From assembly GCA_029718625.1 (NCBI GenBank), contig CM056376.1:28736424-28800423 (forward strand): a stretch of 64,000 nucleotides of DNA. Direction: 5' to 3'. The stretch is from Synaphobranchus kaupii. Lineage: Eukaryota > Chordata > Actinopteri > Anguilliformes > Synaphobranchidae. The notes beneath the pieces were generated by a model that saw nothing but the letters and a program-made list of their open reading frames with translations, had not been told where the DNA came from and searched no databases. A program made the translations under genes and the position numbers. Positions 55,860 to 64,000 of this stretch are shown here, piece by piece. Position 1 is the first letter of the stretch. Each line of letters opens with the position of its first letter.

Positions 55860-56424
55860 TGTTATGCCCCGTGTTAGGGAGCGGGGCATAATAATAAAAA
55901 CGAATGCCTCCTAGTTTCGATAGTTATCAATATATATATATATATATATATAGTAATAACACTCATTTAGTGGCATGGCGGCTGTGCACTGGGAATCGTG
56001 GCTGGTTCAGGAAACTGGGTTGATGCCTTATATCCTGATTGGGCGCCGGTCAATGATGGGGGAGGGCTTTTCTTTTTAAAAGGGCAAAAATGGTGGGCAG
56101 GAGGAGAGTGTGAATGTACCTGTGCTTGGCCTACCGGCTTGAAGATTGACCATCCCAATTGTTCTTCGACCAGGCTGTTATATTTTATTCTCAGATCGCT
56201 ATACTGCCATGCTTAAAGAGAAACTAGACTAAACAAACTAAACTCGAAAACGAACGGACACGGAGCTCTTTGCCGGCGGAGCGACGGCTTGGGTTAGCCC
56301 AGGGAACAGAGGAAGCGACCTGGAGGAGGTAAGTCCCAGTTTTCCTCCCAGTTTCACCATTCCAGGCCAGCCGCCTCCTTTTTGTAAGCGACTTTCTATC
56401 CCTAGACAAAACGTGACCGCAACA
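55860..56424 (+). repeat. 3' LTR of the Gmr1-like element
   Basis: TGTTATGCCCCGTGTTAGG...GACCGCAACA. It matches 43195-43740 with scattered substitutions and a longer TA microsatellite (about 55930-55952). Confidence 0.85.
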
Positions 56425-56694
56425 GTAACCATGTACCAATCAGCGATAGAATTATGTATGTTGTTATATTCCACTCTATGCCTATGTATTAACTATGCAC
56501 CAATCAGAAGTAAGATAATCTATGTATTAGTTTGATTAAATATGGCGGAGACTGCCTGCGTCTCTTCAGTTCATGCTTGACCACCTTGTGTGTGCAAGTA
56601 CTGGACTCTTTCTGCAGAAAAATAAATCCTTTTCTTCTTGGATCTACCTGGTCATGCTTGGTCATTAAAAGGAGAGAAATTCCTCTGCTCAACA
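56425..56694 (+). mobile_element. ERV-type LTR fragment, unit C
   Basis: It matches the right part of 15915-16399 from GTAACCATGTACCAATCAG to CTGCTCAACA, with CCAAT-type boxes and AATAAA. Its left part is replaced by the Gmr1-like 3' LTR. Confidence 0.55.
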
Positions 56695-56716
56695 GTATGT
56701 TAAAAAAATAAATGTA

Positions 56717-56806
56717 AGGGCTGTCTTGGTGGCGTAGCCTGTAAGAGCACCGTCCACATGCTCATTGCGAGCAGCGACGTCGGCGGTTCGAATCTGGCCG
56801 CACAAG
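56717..56806 (+). mobile_element. tRNA-derived SINE head, truncated (unit C)
   Basis: It matches the head of the SINE at 16423 (A-box-like GGCGTAGCCTGTAAGAGC and B-box GGTTCGAATCT). The body and tail are deleted, and the head joins directly to AGCTTTATTCTAC. Confidence 0.65.
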
Positions 56807-56969
56807 CTTTATTCTACAATTCATCCTCAGTATTCATTCTGTGAAGTGCAATGTAATTTAAGAAATATGAATACAGAGCGAGAATACATGTTCTGAAGTA
56901 TAAGGAGTCACTGTATTGCATAGAGTACTCTATTGTATAGAGGGTGCAACTTTTTAAAAAATATATATA

Positions 56970-58500
56970 CACTACTCACAAAAAGTTAGGGATATTTGGC
57001 TTTCAGGTGAAATTTATGGAAAATGTAAGTTCACGCTACAGTGATATTATACGTATCATGAAAGTAGGGCATTTAAGTAGAAGCATGCAATGGTGATTTC
57101 CTCATCTCAAACAATTTATTGAAACAAAAGCCAACAACAGTGGTGGGTATACCACAACAAAAATGTCAATGTCTCAATAACTTGTCATGTGCCCTTGAGC
57201 ATCAATTACAGCTTGACAACGACGTGTCATGCTGTTCACAAGTCGACTTATTGTCTGCTGAGGCATGGCATCCCACTCTTCTTGAAGGGCGGCCCTCAGG
57301 TCATTGAGGTTCTGGGGTACAGAGTTACGAGCCTCTACACGGTGAGTCAGCTGATCCCATAGGTTTTCTATGGGATTCAGGTCTGGAGAAAGTGCAGGCC
57401 ACTCCATTTGAGGTACCCCAGTCTCCAGCAGCCTTTCCCTAATGATGCGACCTCGATGAGCTGGAGCATTGTCGTCCATGAAGATGAAATTAGGCCTGTG
57501 TTGTTCATGCAGGGGCACAATGACTGGATTAATGATGTTATTCAGGTAGTATGGGCTTGTCACTGTACCATTCACAAAGTGTAGGGCAGTTCTGTATTGA
57601 CTAGACACACCGGCCCACACTGTAACACCGCCACCAACAAAGGGTCGTCTGGTGACAACAGTGGCTGATGCATAGCGCTCTCCTTGACGTCTCCAACATC
57701 GTTGGCGGCCATCATTTCTGCTCAACGTGAATCGACTTTCATCAGAGAACAGCACTGAGGCCCACTGGTCCCTCGTCCAGCGTAAATGCTCCCTGGCCCA
57801 TGCAAGACGATGACGCCTGTGCCTGGTGGTGTGGTCAGGTACCCTTGCAGGTGGTCTAGCACGCAGACCACGCTGATGTAAACGGTTTCGAATGGTCTGA
57901 CGTGACACTTGGGTGCCTCTCACCTCCCTTAAATGTGCCTGGAGTTGAGTGGCATTCATCATCCGGTTCCGCAGGGCACTGTTCACAATGAAGCGGTCAT
58001 CAGTGTGGGATGTGGCCAAAGGACGTCCACTTCTATGCCTTTCTGTGACTCTTCCAGTCTCTCTGTATCTCTGTTGCAACCTGCTGATGACACTCTGTGA
58101 CACTCTAAGCTCAGTGGCCACTTCCCTCTGAGAACATCCTGTTTGAAGCCTCGCAATGGCGAGGTACTGTTGATCAATTGTTAGGTGTCGTCTTGGTCTC
58201 ATGATGTCAAAATGTGAACAGCATGATGAAGAGGACTGTTTAAATACCAATTTTAATTGAACCAGGAAATTTATTGGTCGATTCATGGATCAAACACCTG
58301 TTGTGAATTTTGCCGTTCAGCTCCTTGTTAGAGAACAGCAAGTTGTGCAAAAAGTACTGAAACATTGAATAGTTGGACATGTGCATTCAAAAGTTTAGAG
58401 AAGGTCAAATTAATTTCACCTGTAAAGGTTATAGTGCATTTTAGGTTCATCCTGAAATTTCACCCGAAAGCCGAATATCCCTAACTTTTTGTGAGTAGTG
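56970..58500 (-). mobile_element. Tc1-like transposon with intact transposase
   Basis: 1531 bp. Terminal repeats CACTACTCACAAAAAGTTAG and mirror, TA on both sides (56968-56969 and 58501-58502). Its terminal sequences and length match 54229-55757. Confidence 0.95.
57174..58202 (-). CDS. Tc1-like DD34E transposase, intact
   Basis: This enzyme cuts the transposon out at its terminal repeats and inserts it at TA. The frame is 342 codons from the Met of [12 protein letters not shown]. The frame also stays open to a Met 28 codons upstream (58286), but family members begin near MRPRR. The N-terminal helix-turn-helix ([20 protein letters not shown]) is followed by a GRP-type linker (SGRPLATS). The catalytic residues are Asp in SDESRF, Asp in FMDDNAPAH and Glu in [10 protein letters not shown]. 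The frame has no lesion. With intact ends it is a candidate autonomous element and could supply transposase to the 54229 copy. Confidence 0.93.
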   Translation of the reverse strand: MRPRRHLTIDQQYLAIARLQTGCSQREVATELRVSQSVISRLQQRYRETGRVTERHRSGRPLATSHTDDRFIVNSALRNRMMNATQLQAHLREVRGTQVSRQTIRNRLHQRGLRARPPARVPDHTTRHRRHRLAWAREHLRWTRDQWASVLFSDESRFTLSRNDGRQRCWRRQGERYASATVVTRRPFVGGGVTVWAGVSSQYRTALHFVNGTVTSPYYLNNIINPVIVPLHEQHRPNFIFMDDNAPAHRGRIIRERLLETGVPQMEWPALSPDLNPIENLWDQLTHRVEARNSVPQNLNDLRAALQEEWDAMPQQTISRLVNSMTRRCQAVIDAQGHMTSY

Positions 58501-58502
58501 TA

Positions 58503-58980
58503 TATTGGGGAACGTGTTTATACCCACAAATTCTGCAATCTAAAATCAGCGATTCGGCCTGAATTTTGTTTTCAAAACAAAGTGGCTTTTGACCATAGAC
58601 CATAAAACCAATCGAAGAGATTCACATCGCGAACCAATCAACAGTAAAGCCCCAGAGCGGTGATATCGCATGCCATCCCTCTCGCCTCCCACAATCTTTA
58701 ATCTGATTGGTTATTGCGCCACGTTCCCCATCTCATTTGGATGCCTCGCATCACAAGCAATCCCAACATGCTTTGGAGACACGAGTAATCACCTCTCATT
58801 GAAAATTAATGGAGGCTGTAATCCTGCAATCGTATACCTAGAAGACTTGCACGTTCACGGAAGTAGTGGAGTGGGCGGTGTGTCTTTCTCTGTGGGCAGG
58901 GCCAAGAGATATTTTGAAATGTTTTGACAACAAATGTGACCGTTGGGAAAAATGTGCATACTCTAGCTTTAATAATAAAA
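58503..58980. other. Non-coding repeat remnant
   Basis: 58504-58630 matches 18800-18925 in unit B. The rest has no gene; an 85-codon frame (58670-58927) shows no family features. The stretch looks like part of an older MITE-type repeat. Confidence 0.45.
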
Positions 58981-59400
58981 TATAATCTTTCATTTAACCA
59001 GGTAGGTCAATGGAGTTCCCTTTTACAGTGACAACCTGGGAATAAATGTGGGCAGGGAATGCCTAAAGGATTGTGTAGCCAATCAGGTGTAGGAGATAAT
59101 TAGGTGGCCAGTTTTTGGAGGGAATTCGGCTAGGACTGCAGTTGAAAAGTGTCAAGGGGTCTTTAAATGACAACAGTGAGTCTGGACCTTAGTGTAAGGT
59201 CACCTCTGAAGGACAGTCCAGTTACCCCATCATTGTGCTGGGAAATAGGGTTTGCTGTCCAGAGAAGACAGTGCCCCCTACTGGCCCACCGATACCTCTT
59301 CCAGGAGGAGCTTAGGTTTCCCTGGTCTCCCATCCAAGTACAAACCAAGCCCCCTCCTGCTTAGCTACAGCAAGTCTTCCAGCAGAAGGGTACATGCCAT
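58981..59400 (-). mobile_element. 5S rRNA-derived SINE
   Basis: On the minus strand AGCTAAGCAG, then TTGGTTTGTACTTGGATGGG and AGAC match the internal promoter part of 5S rRNA (complement of about 59322-59364). The body continues with GGGGGCACTGTC-type sequence. The 3' tail reads ACCTGGTTAAATGAAAG near 58995. It is diverged from true 5S and lacks the 5' and 3' stem of a real gene. Confidence 0.7.
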
Positions 59401-59504
59401 AAAAACAAAGCTGTTGGAAAATATACAATAAATCACAATTAGAATGATTATAGGTCATTTTTTAACACTGTGATTTCTAAATTATACAGTGCACTCAAAA
59501 AGTA

Positions 59505-60042
59505 CACTATAGCCAAAAGTATGTGGATACCCCTTAGTCTGGGGCTGTTTTTCATGGTTCAGGCTAGGCTCCACAGTTCCAGTGAAGGCAAATCATAACA
59601 CTACAGCATGCCATGACATTCTAGACGATTCTGGGTTTCCAGCTTTGTGGCAAAGGCCCTTTCCTGTTGTTTCAGAATGACAATGCTCCCCATGCACAAA
59701 TAGAGGTCCATACAGAAATGGTTTGTCAAGATTGGTATGGAAGAACCTGACTGGCCTGCACAGAGCCCTGACCTCAACCCCATCAAACACCATTGGGATC
59801 AATTGGAAAGCCGACTGCCAACCAGGCCTAATAACCCCACATCAGTGCCAGACCTCACTAATGCTCTTCTGACTGAATGGAAGCACATCCATGCAGCAAT
59901 GTTCCAGCATCTAGTGGAAAGCCTTCCCAGGAGAGTGGAGGCTGTTATAGCAGCAAATGGGAACCAACTCCATATTAATGCCCATTATTTTGGAATGAGA
60001 TGTTGGATGAGCAGGTGTCCATATACCTTTGGCCATGTAGTC
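59505..60042 (+). mobile_element. Tc1 deletion derivative with catalytic Glu lost
   Basis: The termini CACTATAGCCAAAAGTATGT and the roughly mirrored ...CCTTTGGCCATGTAGTC are flanked by TA. The C-terminal half of a Tc1 transposase remains as a frame at 59737-60147. The second Asp region reads NDNAPHAQ in another frame at about 59680. The motif that should be NPIEHLWDQL reads NPIKHHWDQL, so the catalytic Glu is Lys. Not functional. Confidence 0.8.
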
Positions 60043-60044
60043 TA

Positions 60045-60340
60045 TTTGGACAGTGACACTTTTTTTGTTGTTTTGGCTCTGTACTCCAGAACACTGGATT
60101 TGAAATGGATCAGTGACTATGAGGTAAAGGAGCACTTTCAGCTTTAATTTGAAGGTTTTTACATCCATATCGGGTGAGCCGTGTAGCAATTGTTGCCATT
60201 TTTTAACATGGTCCCCCCAATTTTAGGGCACAAAAAGTAATTGGACAAATTAACATAAACTTAAATAAAGTCATCATATTTAATATTTGGTCACATATCC
60301 TTTGCATGCCATGACTTCCTGATGTCTGAACCAACATCAT
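60045..60340. mobile_element. Fish Tc1/mariner-type remnant
   Basis: The stretch with TATTTGGACAGTGACAC, GGTTTTTACATCCATATCGG and AAGTAATTGGACAAATTAAC resembles the internal part of a widespread fish Tc1-type repeat. It has no frame and its ends are not resolved. Confidence 0.4.
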
Positions 60341-60628
60341 CAAAAGACTCTTGATATCTTATTTTCAGGTACTCTTACAAGTGATACTATAACCTCTCTG
60401 CATTTGAATGGATCTCTAAGGGAATTGGGGGGTGGGACTAGATTTAGCTGTAAATTATGCTGGAACAGTATGGAATACATGATTGGTAAAATGGCTGTAA
60501 GTCATCAAGGGTCTGAGTTATCAAACGAGCCTCAAACCATCACTCTGCTGCCAGATATGCAGTAGATATGGATGGATCACTTTAAGGGTTGTTTCTCCTG
60601 ACAATTTTCAATAGGAAAATGAGTCAGG
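60341..60628. mobile_element. Half of a palindromic MITE (one arm plus spacer)
   Basis: It begins TCATCAAAAGACTCTTGATA and runs through CTCTGCATTTGAATGG to GGGTTGTTTCTCCTG and the start of the opposite arm. The matching second arm is absent. The complete palindrome is at 61192-61712. Confidence 0.75.
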
Positions 60629-61147
60629 AGAATCAATTTTTGAGAAACAAAAATATTTGATGTAGTGGCAAAACATATAGTTTTCACAGAAACATCACAA
60701 ATATTGTGAAATCTCCAGATATTTTTTAGAGAAGTTTATTTCATTTGAATTTTATCAAATAGAACAATCTACTCAGTTCCCAACCTGTATTAAATATGCA
60801 ACAATAACAATGTCAGACAGGAAAACTACAAAATACTATATAAAAATGTAATGTTTTCTTTCATGCTCGATTGGTTACCAAACACCATCATACAAGATGC
60901 AGTATATATCATAATGCTAGTGTCACAGCTCGGAATCAAACCTGCAACCTTATTATACAAGCAGTCCCCTAACTACAATACTGCAGTGCCACACGCTGGC
61001 ATCATCACTAATTTATTACCAAGTAATTATTTTTATGCTTACCGTTTACTTCATATAGAATGATTCTCTGTAGTATGAAAAAATATTTAAATTGATTTAG
61101 TTATAAAACCTTTAAAGAAAAGCTTAAAAGCTGGTACAGTGCATGTA
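60629..61147. other. Intergenic, nothing recognised
   Basis: AT-rich sequence without a gene. The stretch around 60910-61010 (GGAATCAAACCTGCAACC) might be a SINE B-box relic, but I cannot delimit it. Confidence 0.35.
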
Positions 61148-62008
61148 CAATCCCAATTCCAGAAAAGTTGGGACAGTACGTAAAATGTTTCAGCGATACT
61201 TTAACCTCTCTGCATTTGAATGGATCTCTATGGGAATTGGGGAGTGGGACTAGATTAAGCTGTAAATTACACAGGAATAGTATGGAATCCATGGTTGGCT
61301 GAGTGGCTGTAAGTAATCAAGGGTCTGAGGTATCAAACAAGCCTCAAACCATCACTCTGCTGCCAGATATGCAGTAGATATGGATGGATCACTTGGAGGG
61401 TTGTTTCTCCTGGCTTATTTTTCCATCGAGTTCAATAGGAAAAGGAGTCAGGAGAAACAACCCTTAAAGTGATCCATCCATATCTACTGCATATCTGGCA
61501 GCAGAGTGATGGTTTGAGGCTCACTTGATACCTCAGACACTTGATGACTTACAGCCATTTTGCCAGCCATGGGTTCCATACTATTCCTGTGTAATTCCTA
61601 TCTTAATCTAGTCCCACCTCCCAAATCCCATAGAGATCCATTCAAATGCAGAGAGGTTATAGTATCGCTTCTAAGAGTACCTGAAAATAAAATATCAAGA
61701 GTCTTTTGATATCATTTTATACCCAGTCATGATAACATCACCTGTTAACCTGTGGAATGGCAAACCGGTGTTTATTTGAGCTTCCCAGTCTTTTTTCTTT
61801 GCCCGTCCCAACTTTTTTGGAACGTGTTGCAGGCATCAGAATTACAGTATATTTACAAAGATTAATAAAGTTGATAAGGTAAAACATTAAATATATTTTC
61901 TTTGTACTGTTTTCAATTAAATATATGTAAAAGAGAATTTACAAATCACTGCTTTCTGCTTTTATGTGCATTTTACATACTGTCCCAACTTTTTTGGAAT
62001 TGGGGTTG
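61148..62008. mobile_element. Tc1/mariner-type MITE with nested palindrome
   Basis: Ends CAATCCCAATTCCAGAAAAG and CCAACTTTTTTGGAATTGGGGTTG, inverted, with TA on both sides (61146-61147 and 62009-62010). It has no transposase. It is a repeat type I recognise as common in fish genomes. The palindrome at 61192-61712 is inserted in it. Confidence 0.75.
61192..61712. mobile_element. Palindromic (foldback) MITE
   Basis: Arms 61192-61412 and 61449-61669 are near-perfect inverted repeats (AGCGATACT...GGGTTGTTTCTCCTG and its complement) around a spacer of about 36 bp. The right side extends about 40 bp further (to GTCTTTTGATATC), matching the start of the half copy at 60341. The left side is truncated there. 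Confidence 0.85.
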
Positions 62009-62182
62009 TAAGAAGTGTACAGGAAATGACATGTTTCCACTGGTTTTTAAAATTTAAAGTATTTTATTTATAGAAAACAGTTTTGAATATTAGAGATACA
62101 AACAGGTGGGGGGGGGTGCAAACAGTAAAGATCAAAACAGGGAGAGAGACCAAAATTCAACATAAATGTGTGCACTCTATCC

Positions 62183-64000
62183 TCAAAATCCGTTTTCTTT
62201 CCTCAGAAACTCCTGTGAAGAAAGAAAATGATTAACCAACATTGAGCACATTTTTAAAAATAGGTCTGTAATATTTAAATTCACAAAAAGATTTAAATTA
62301 TAGCTGTGGCAGTAACCATAGTAACCAAAGCATGACGGTAGTTGGATATTTATTTTCTCTTCTATGGAAATTAAGTGTAATGTCAATGTGAATTAATAAA
62401 GTTTGGTTGCTATGTTACCTGCAGAACTTCAGGTGCAGGTGTGTAGAATTGTGTGAATGAATAAAGTTTGGTTGCCATGTTACCTGCAGAACTTCAGGTG
62501 CAGGTGTGTTCTGAGAAACGTGTTTTCCTCCCTTCAGTTCCTTGAGCCTGAGAAATTCTCTGGCGATAGAGGTGGCTTCCTCCTCACTGAGGACGAAGGA
62601 TAGGGGAGACCACAGTGATCACGCCTCGCACGCGCCTCGCCTCACATGGCATACACACGCCTCACACGGCATACAGGCGCCTCGCACGGCATACACACGC
62701 TTCAAACGCCATATACACACAATAAATTATTATTGAGCTGAACCACTAGGGAGACAGACACCTACAATATAATCCATACAACACAAATGTGATACATGGG
62801 TGCGTTTTACACAAACAAAACAAATCATATTTCAATACATAGATTCAGAGGCACTGCTCTCCGGGATACCATGTGGCTGTAAAGAGCAAAAGCTCACCAA
62901 AACATAAAGCGATAATTTTATTTCACTATGTGCAATATCATAAAATATAATTTAGGTTTATGATCATTATGATTATTATTATTACTATATCACTACGCAC
63001 CAGTTCCTGCTGAGCAGATAATCCACTAGGTCTTTGACTTTGTTGTGATGACCGCTGGAGGTGACGTGTTGCTTGAGGAGGGGGAAGAGCTTGCTCTTTA
63101 TCAGCTTATCATAGTGTCCATTCTGACACACAAACGTCAGCACCGTCTCCTGGATCTGAAAGAGCGGAGGGCGGGGTTAATGGCCTCGTAAGGTCAGAGG
63201 TCAGGAGCTTTGGTAACAGACCTGGGTCAAGTAATTTATCAGAGATACTCTGACCCTTTACACACCAGTACAATTCAGTTTTGTACCGTGATAGAAAGGC
63301 AGAGGGAGAAAATGCAAAACGTTGCGTAAGCAGATTTCCGACTTTCTCCCTGAGCGTTGTTTTACGCATTCTTTTACTCAAGAGTTTTATACATGTGACC
63401 CCAGGTGTGCAGAGAGCCTGGGGGACAAGCAGCCATTGGACTGCACAGATTTACTCTGACCAAAATAAGGCCTGGATTTGACTGACTAATATACACATTC
63501 ATAGCCCCCCCCCCCCCTCTCTCCCACTCACAAAAACATGGCCAGGTAACTTCGGTTATCACCTAATTTACCATTTGCATGCAATTACCTGTGAAAGATC
63601 AAGGGCAAATTATGATTGAATCCAGGCCCTTACCATACGACTCAGAAACAAAGCGGCACATTTTAAGAAGGATGAAAATGATCCACCTGTGATGGCATTC
63701 CGGCGAGTTCTCCCGTGTTCATGTGCTCCTCCACCTGTTCCAGAACCGTCTGCAGGTTACAGGAGGACAGGAAGCACTGCAGGGGGCGAGAGACAAAAGA
63801 ACAACGACCCACTTCAGCTCCAGAACCTGGCAGGAAAGTCTGGGTGAATCAGACAGACGAAGAACATAGAAAGAATGTGGCACATCATAAAATAAGGTCC
63901 TTTACTGAGCCAGGTGTGGAGCGGGTTGGTCAGGGAGGCGGTTGTGGCAGCCAGGTGAAATCACCTGTATCTGCTGCTGCTTCTTCTGTGAGCAGGGGAT
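62183..64000 (-). CDS. kntc1: KNTC1 (Rod), C-terminal exons, partial
   Basis: Five minus-strand exons fit by splice sites and phase: 63965-64000 (continues beyond the window), 63687-63776, 63001-63155, 62484-62586 and 62212-62183 (ends in TGA). Translations include VLEQVEEHMNTGELAG, then LIKSKLFPLLKQH, EEEATSIAREFLRLK and a terminal EFLRKENGF. All acceptors are AG after pyrimidines and donors are GT. The 155-bp exon ends in phase 2 and the next restores it. The block resembles the end of vertebrate KNTC1 as I remember it. KNTC1 is the kinetochore RZZ-complex subunit that recruits Spindly, dynein and the checkpoint proteins Mad1-Mad2. Its position next to HCAR genes with its 3' end toward them matches human 12q24.31. 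The name is inferred; the exon structure is well supported. Confidence 0.7.
62380..62509. repeat. 65-bp tandem duplication covering a KNTC1 splice donor
   Basis: AATAAAGTTTGGTTGC(T/C)ATG and CCTGCAGAACTTCAGGTGCA occur at 62395-62444 and again at 62460-62509, 65 bp apart. Each copy has the minus-strand CTGCAG|GTAACA donor (exon boundary 62484, second possible donor at about 62419). Confidence 0.8.
62626..62720. repeat. Short tandem repeat in a KNTC1 intron
   Basis: Four imperfect units of about 22 bp contain CGCCTC(A/G)CA(C/T)GGCATACA. No other feature is seen in this intron, apart from AT-rich sequence at 62900-63000. Confidence 0.7.

Larger units (their letters stand above)
43195..56424 (+). 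mobile_element. Gmr1-like Ty3/gypsy retrotransposon, decayed and invaded
   Basis: LTRs at 43195-43740 and 55860-56424 bracket a gag-pol region on the plus strand. The pol domains run PR, INT, RT, RH, so integrase precedes reverse transcriptase, although all domains are gypsy-type by sequence. This order is the hallmark of the Gmr1 group, first described in Atlantic cod. The element is broken by at least six frame changes and hosts a Tc1 (44660-46251), a LINE (about 46256-49430) and another Tc1 (54229-55757). The flanks CCTAC and GTAAC do not match, so no target duplication remains. Confidence 0.85.

Noticed and set aside
59310..59370. 5S rRNA gene
   Set aside because: Only the internal 5S-like part is present, diverged and joined to a SINE body; terminal stem and terminator are missing.

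Overview
The window looks like ray-finned fish (teleost) nuclear DNA. It holds fish-type Tc1 transposons, a chromodomain Ty3/gypsy element, a Gmr1-like retrotransposon, tRNA- and 5S-derived SINEs, and spliced vertebrate genes with low gene density. Species cannot be told from the sequence. All family names are from recognition of motifs, without a database search.

Host genes. Three copies of a hydroxycarboxylic acid receptor (HCAR/GPR81/GPR109-type GPCR) lie on the plus strand: copy A (552-1562, nonsense codon), copy B (11071-12081, intact, 336 codons) and copy C (28574-29272, 312-bp in-frame deletion). The last two coding exons of DENR (26209-26857, plus) lie just upstream of copy C. The 3' end of a minus-strand gene, most likely KNTC1, enters from the right edge (62183-64000). 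HCAR genes between KNTC1 and DENR match the human 12q24.31 neighbourhood, except that DENR points the other way here.

Duplication history. The HCAR copies sit in tandem units with a shared layout: DENR 3'UTR, hAT MITE with the same 8-bp target duplication, HCAR, L1-like fragment. Unit A runs from the window start to about 8867, unit B from 8868 to about 18925, and unit C from about 26209 to about 58630. Shared and unshared insertions order the events. The hAT MITE and L1 fragment are in all three. A 1.1-kb solo LTR and a MITE with GGGCCCTATCTT ends are in B and C but absent from A. A Tc1 deletion derivative is only in B, and a 7.15-kb chromovirus is only in C.

Mobile DNA. (1) 2133-4171: 3' end of an old endogenous retrovirus, minus strand, with 59-bp tandem repeats in its LTR. 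(2) 6019-7758: Tc1 with long inverted repeats. (3) 16808-18748: solo LTR carrying a 38-bp minisatellite. (4) 20631-21849: element with 255-bp inverted arms. (5) 22222-25789: hAT in hAT with a solo LTR inside. (6) 30116-37265: chromovirus with open gag and pol, a candidate -1 frameshift site and two 1402-bp LTRs that look identical. (7) 43195-56424: a decayed Gmr1-like element with integrase upstream of reverse transcriptase and a SCAN-like gag segment, itself invaded by two Tc1 elements and a LINE. (8) 56970-58500: Tc1 with an intact transposase, paired in inverted orientation with a frameshifted sister at 54229-55757. (9) 58981-62008: a 5S-derived SINE, Tc1 remnants and a palindromic MITE.

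The only open host gene wholly inside the window is HCAR copy B. The rest is partial host genes, broken receptor copies and layered transposons.
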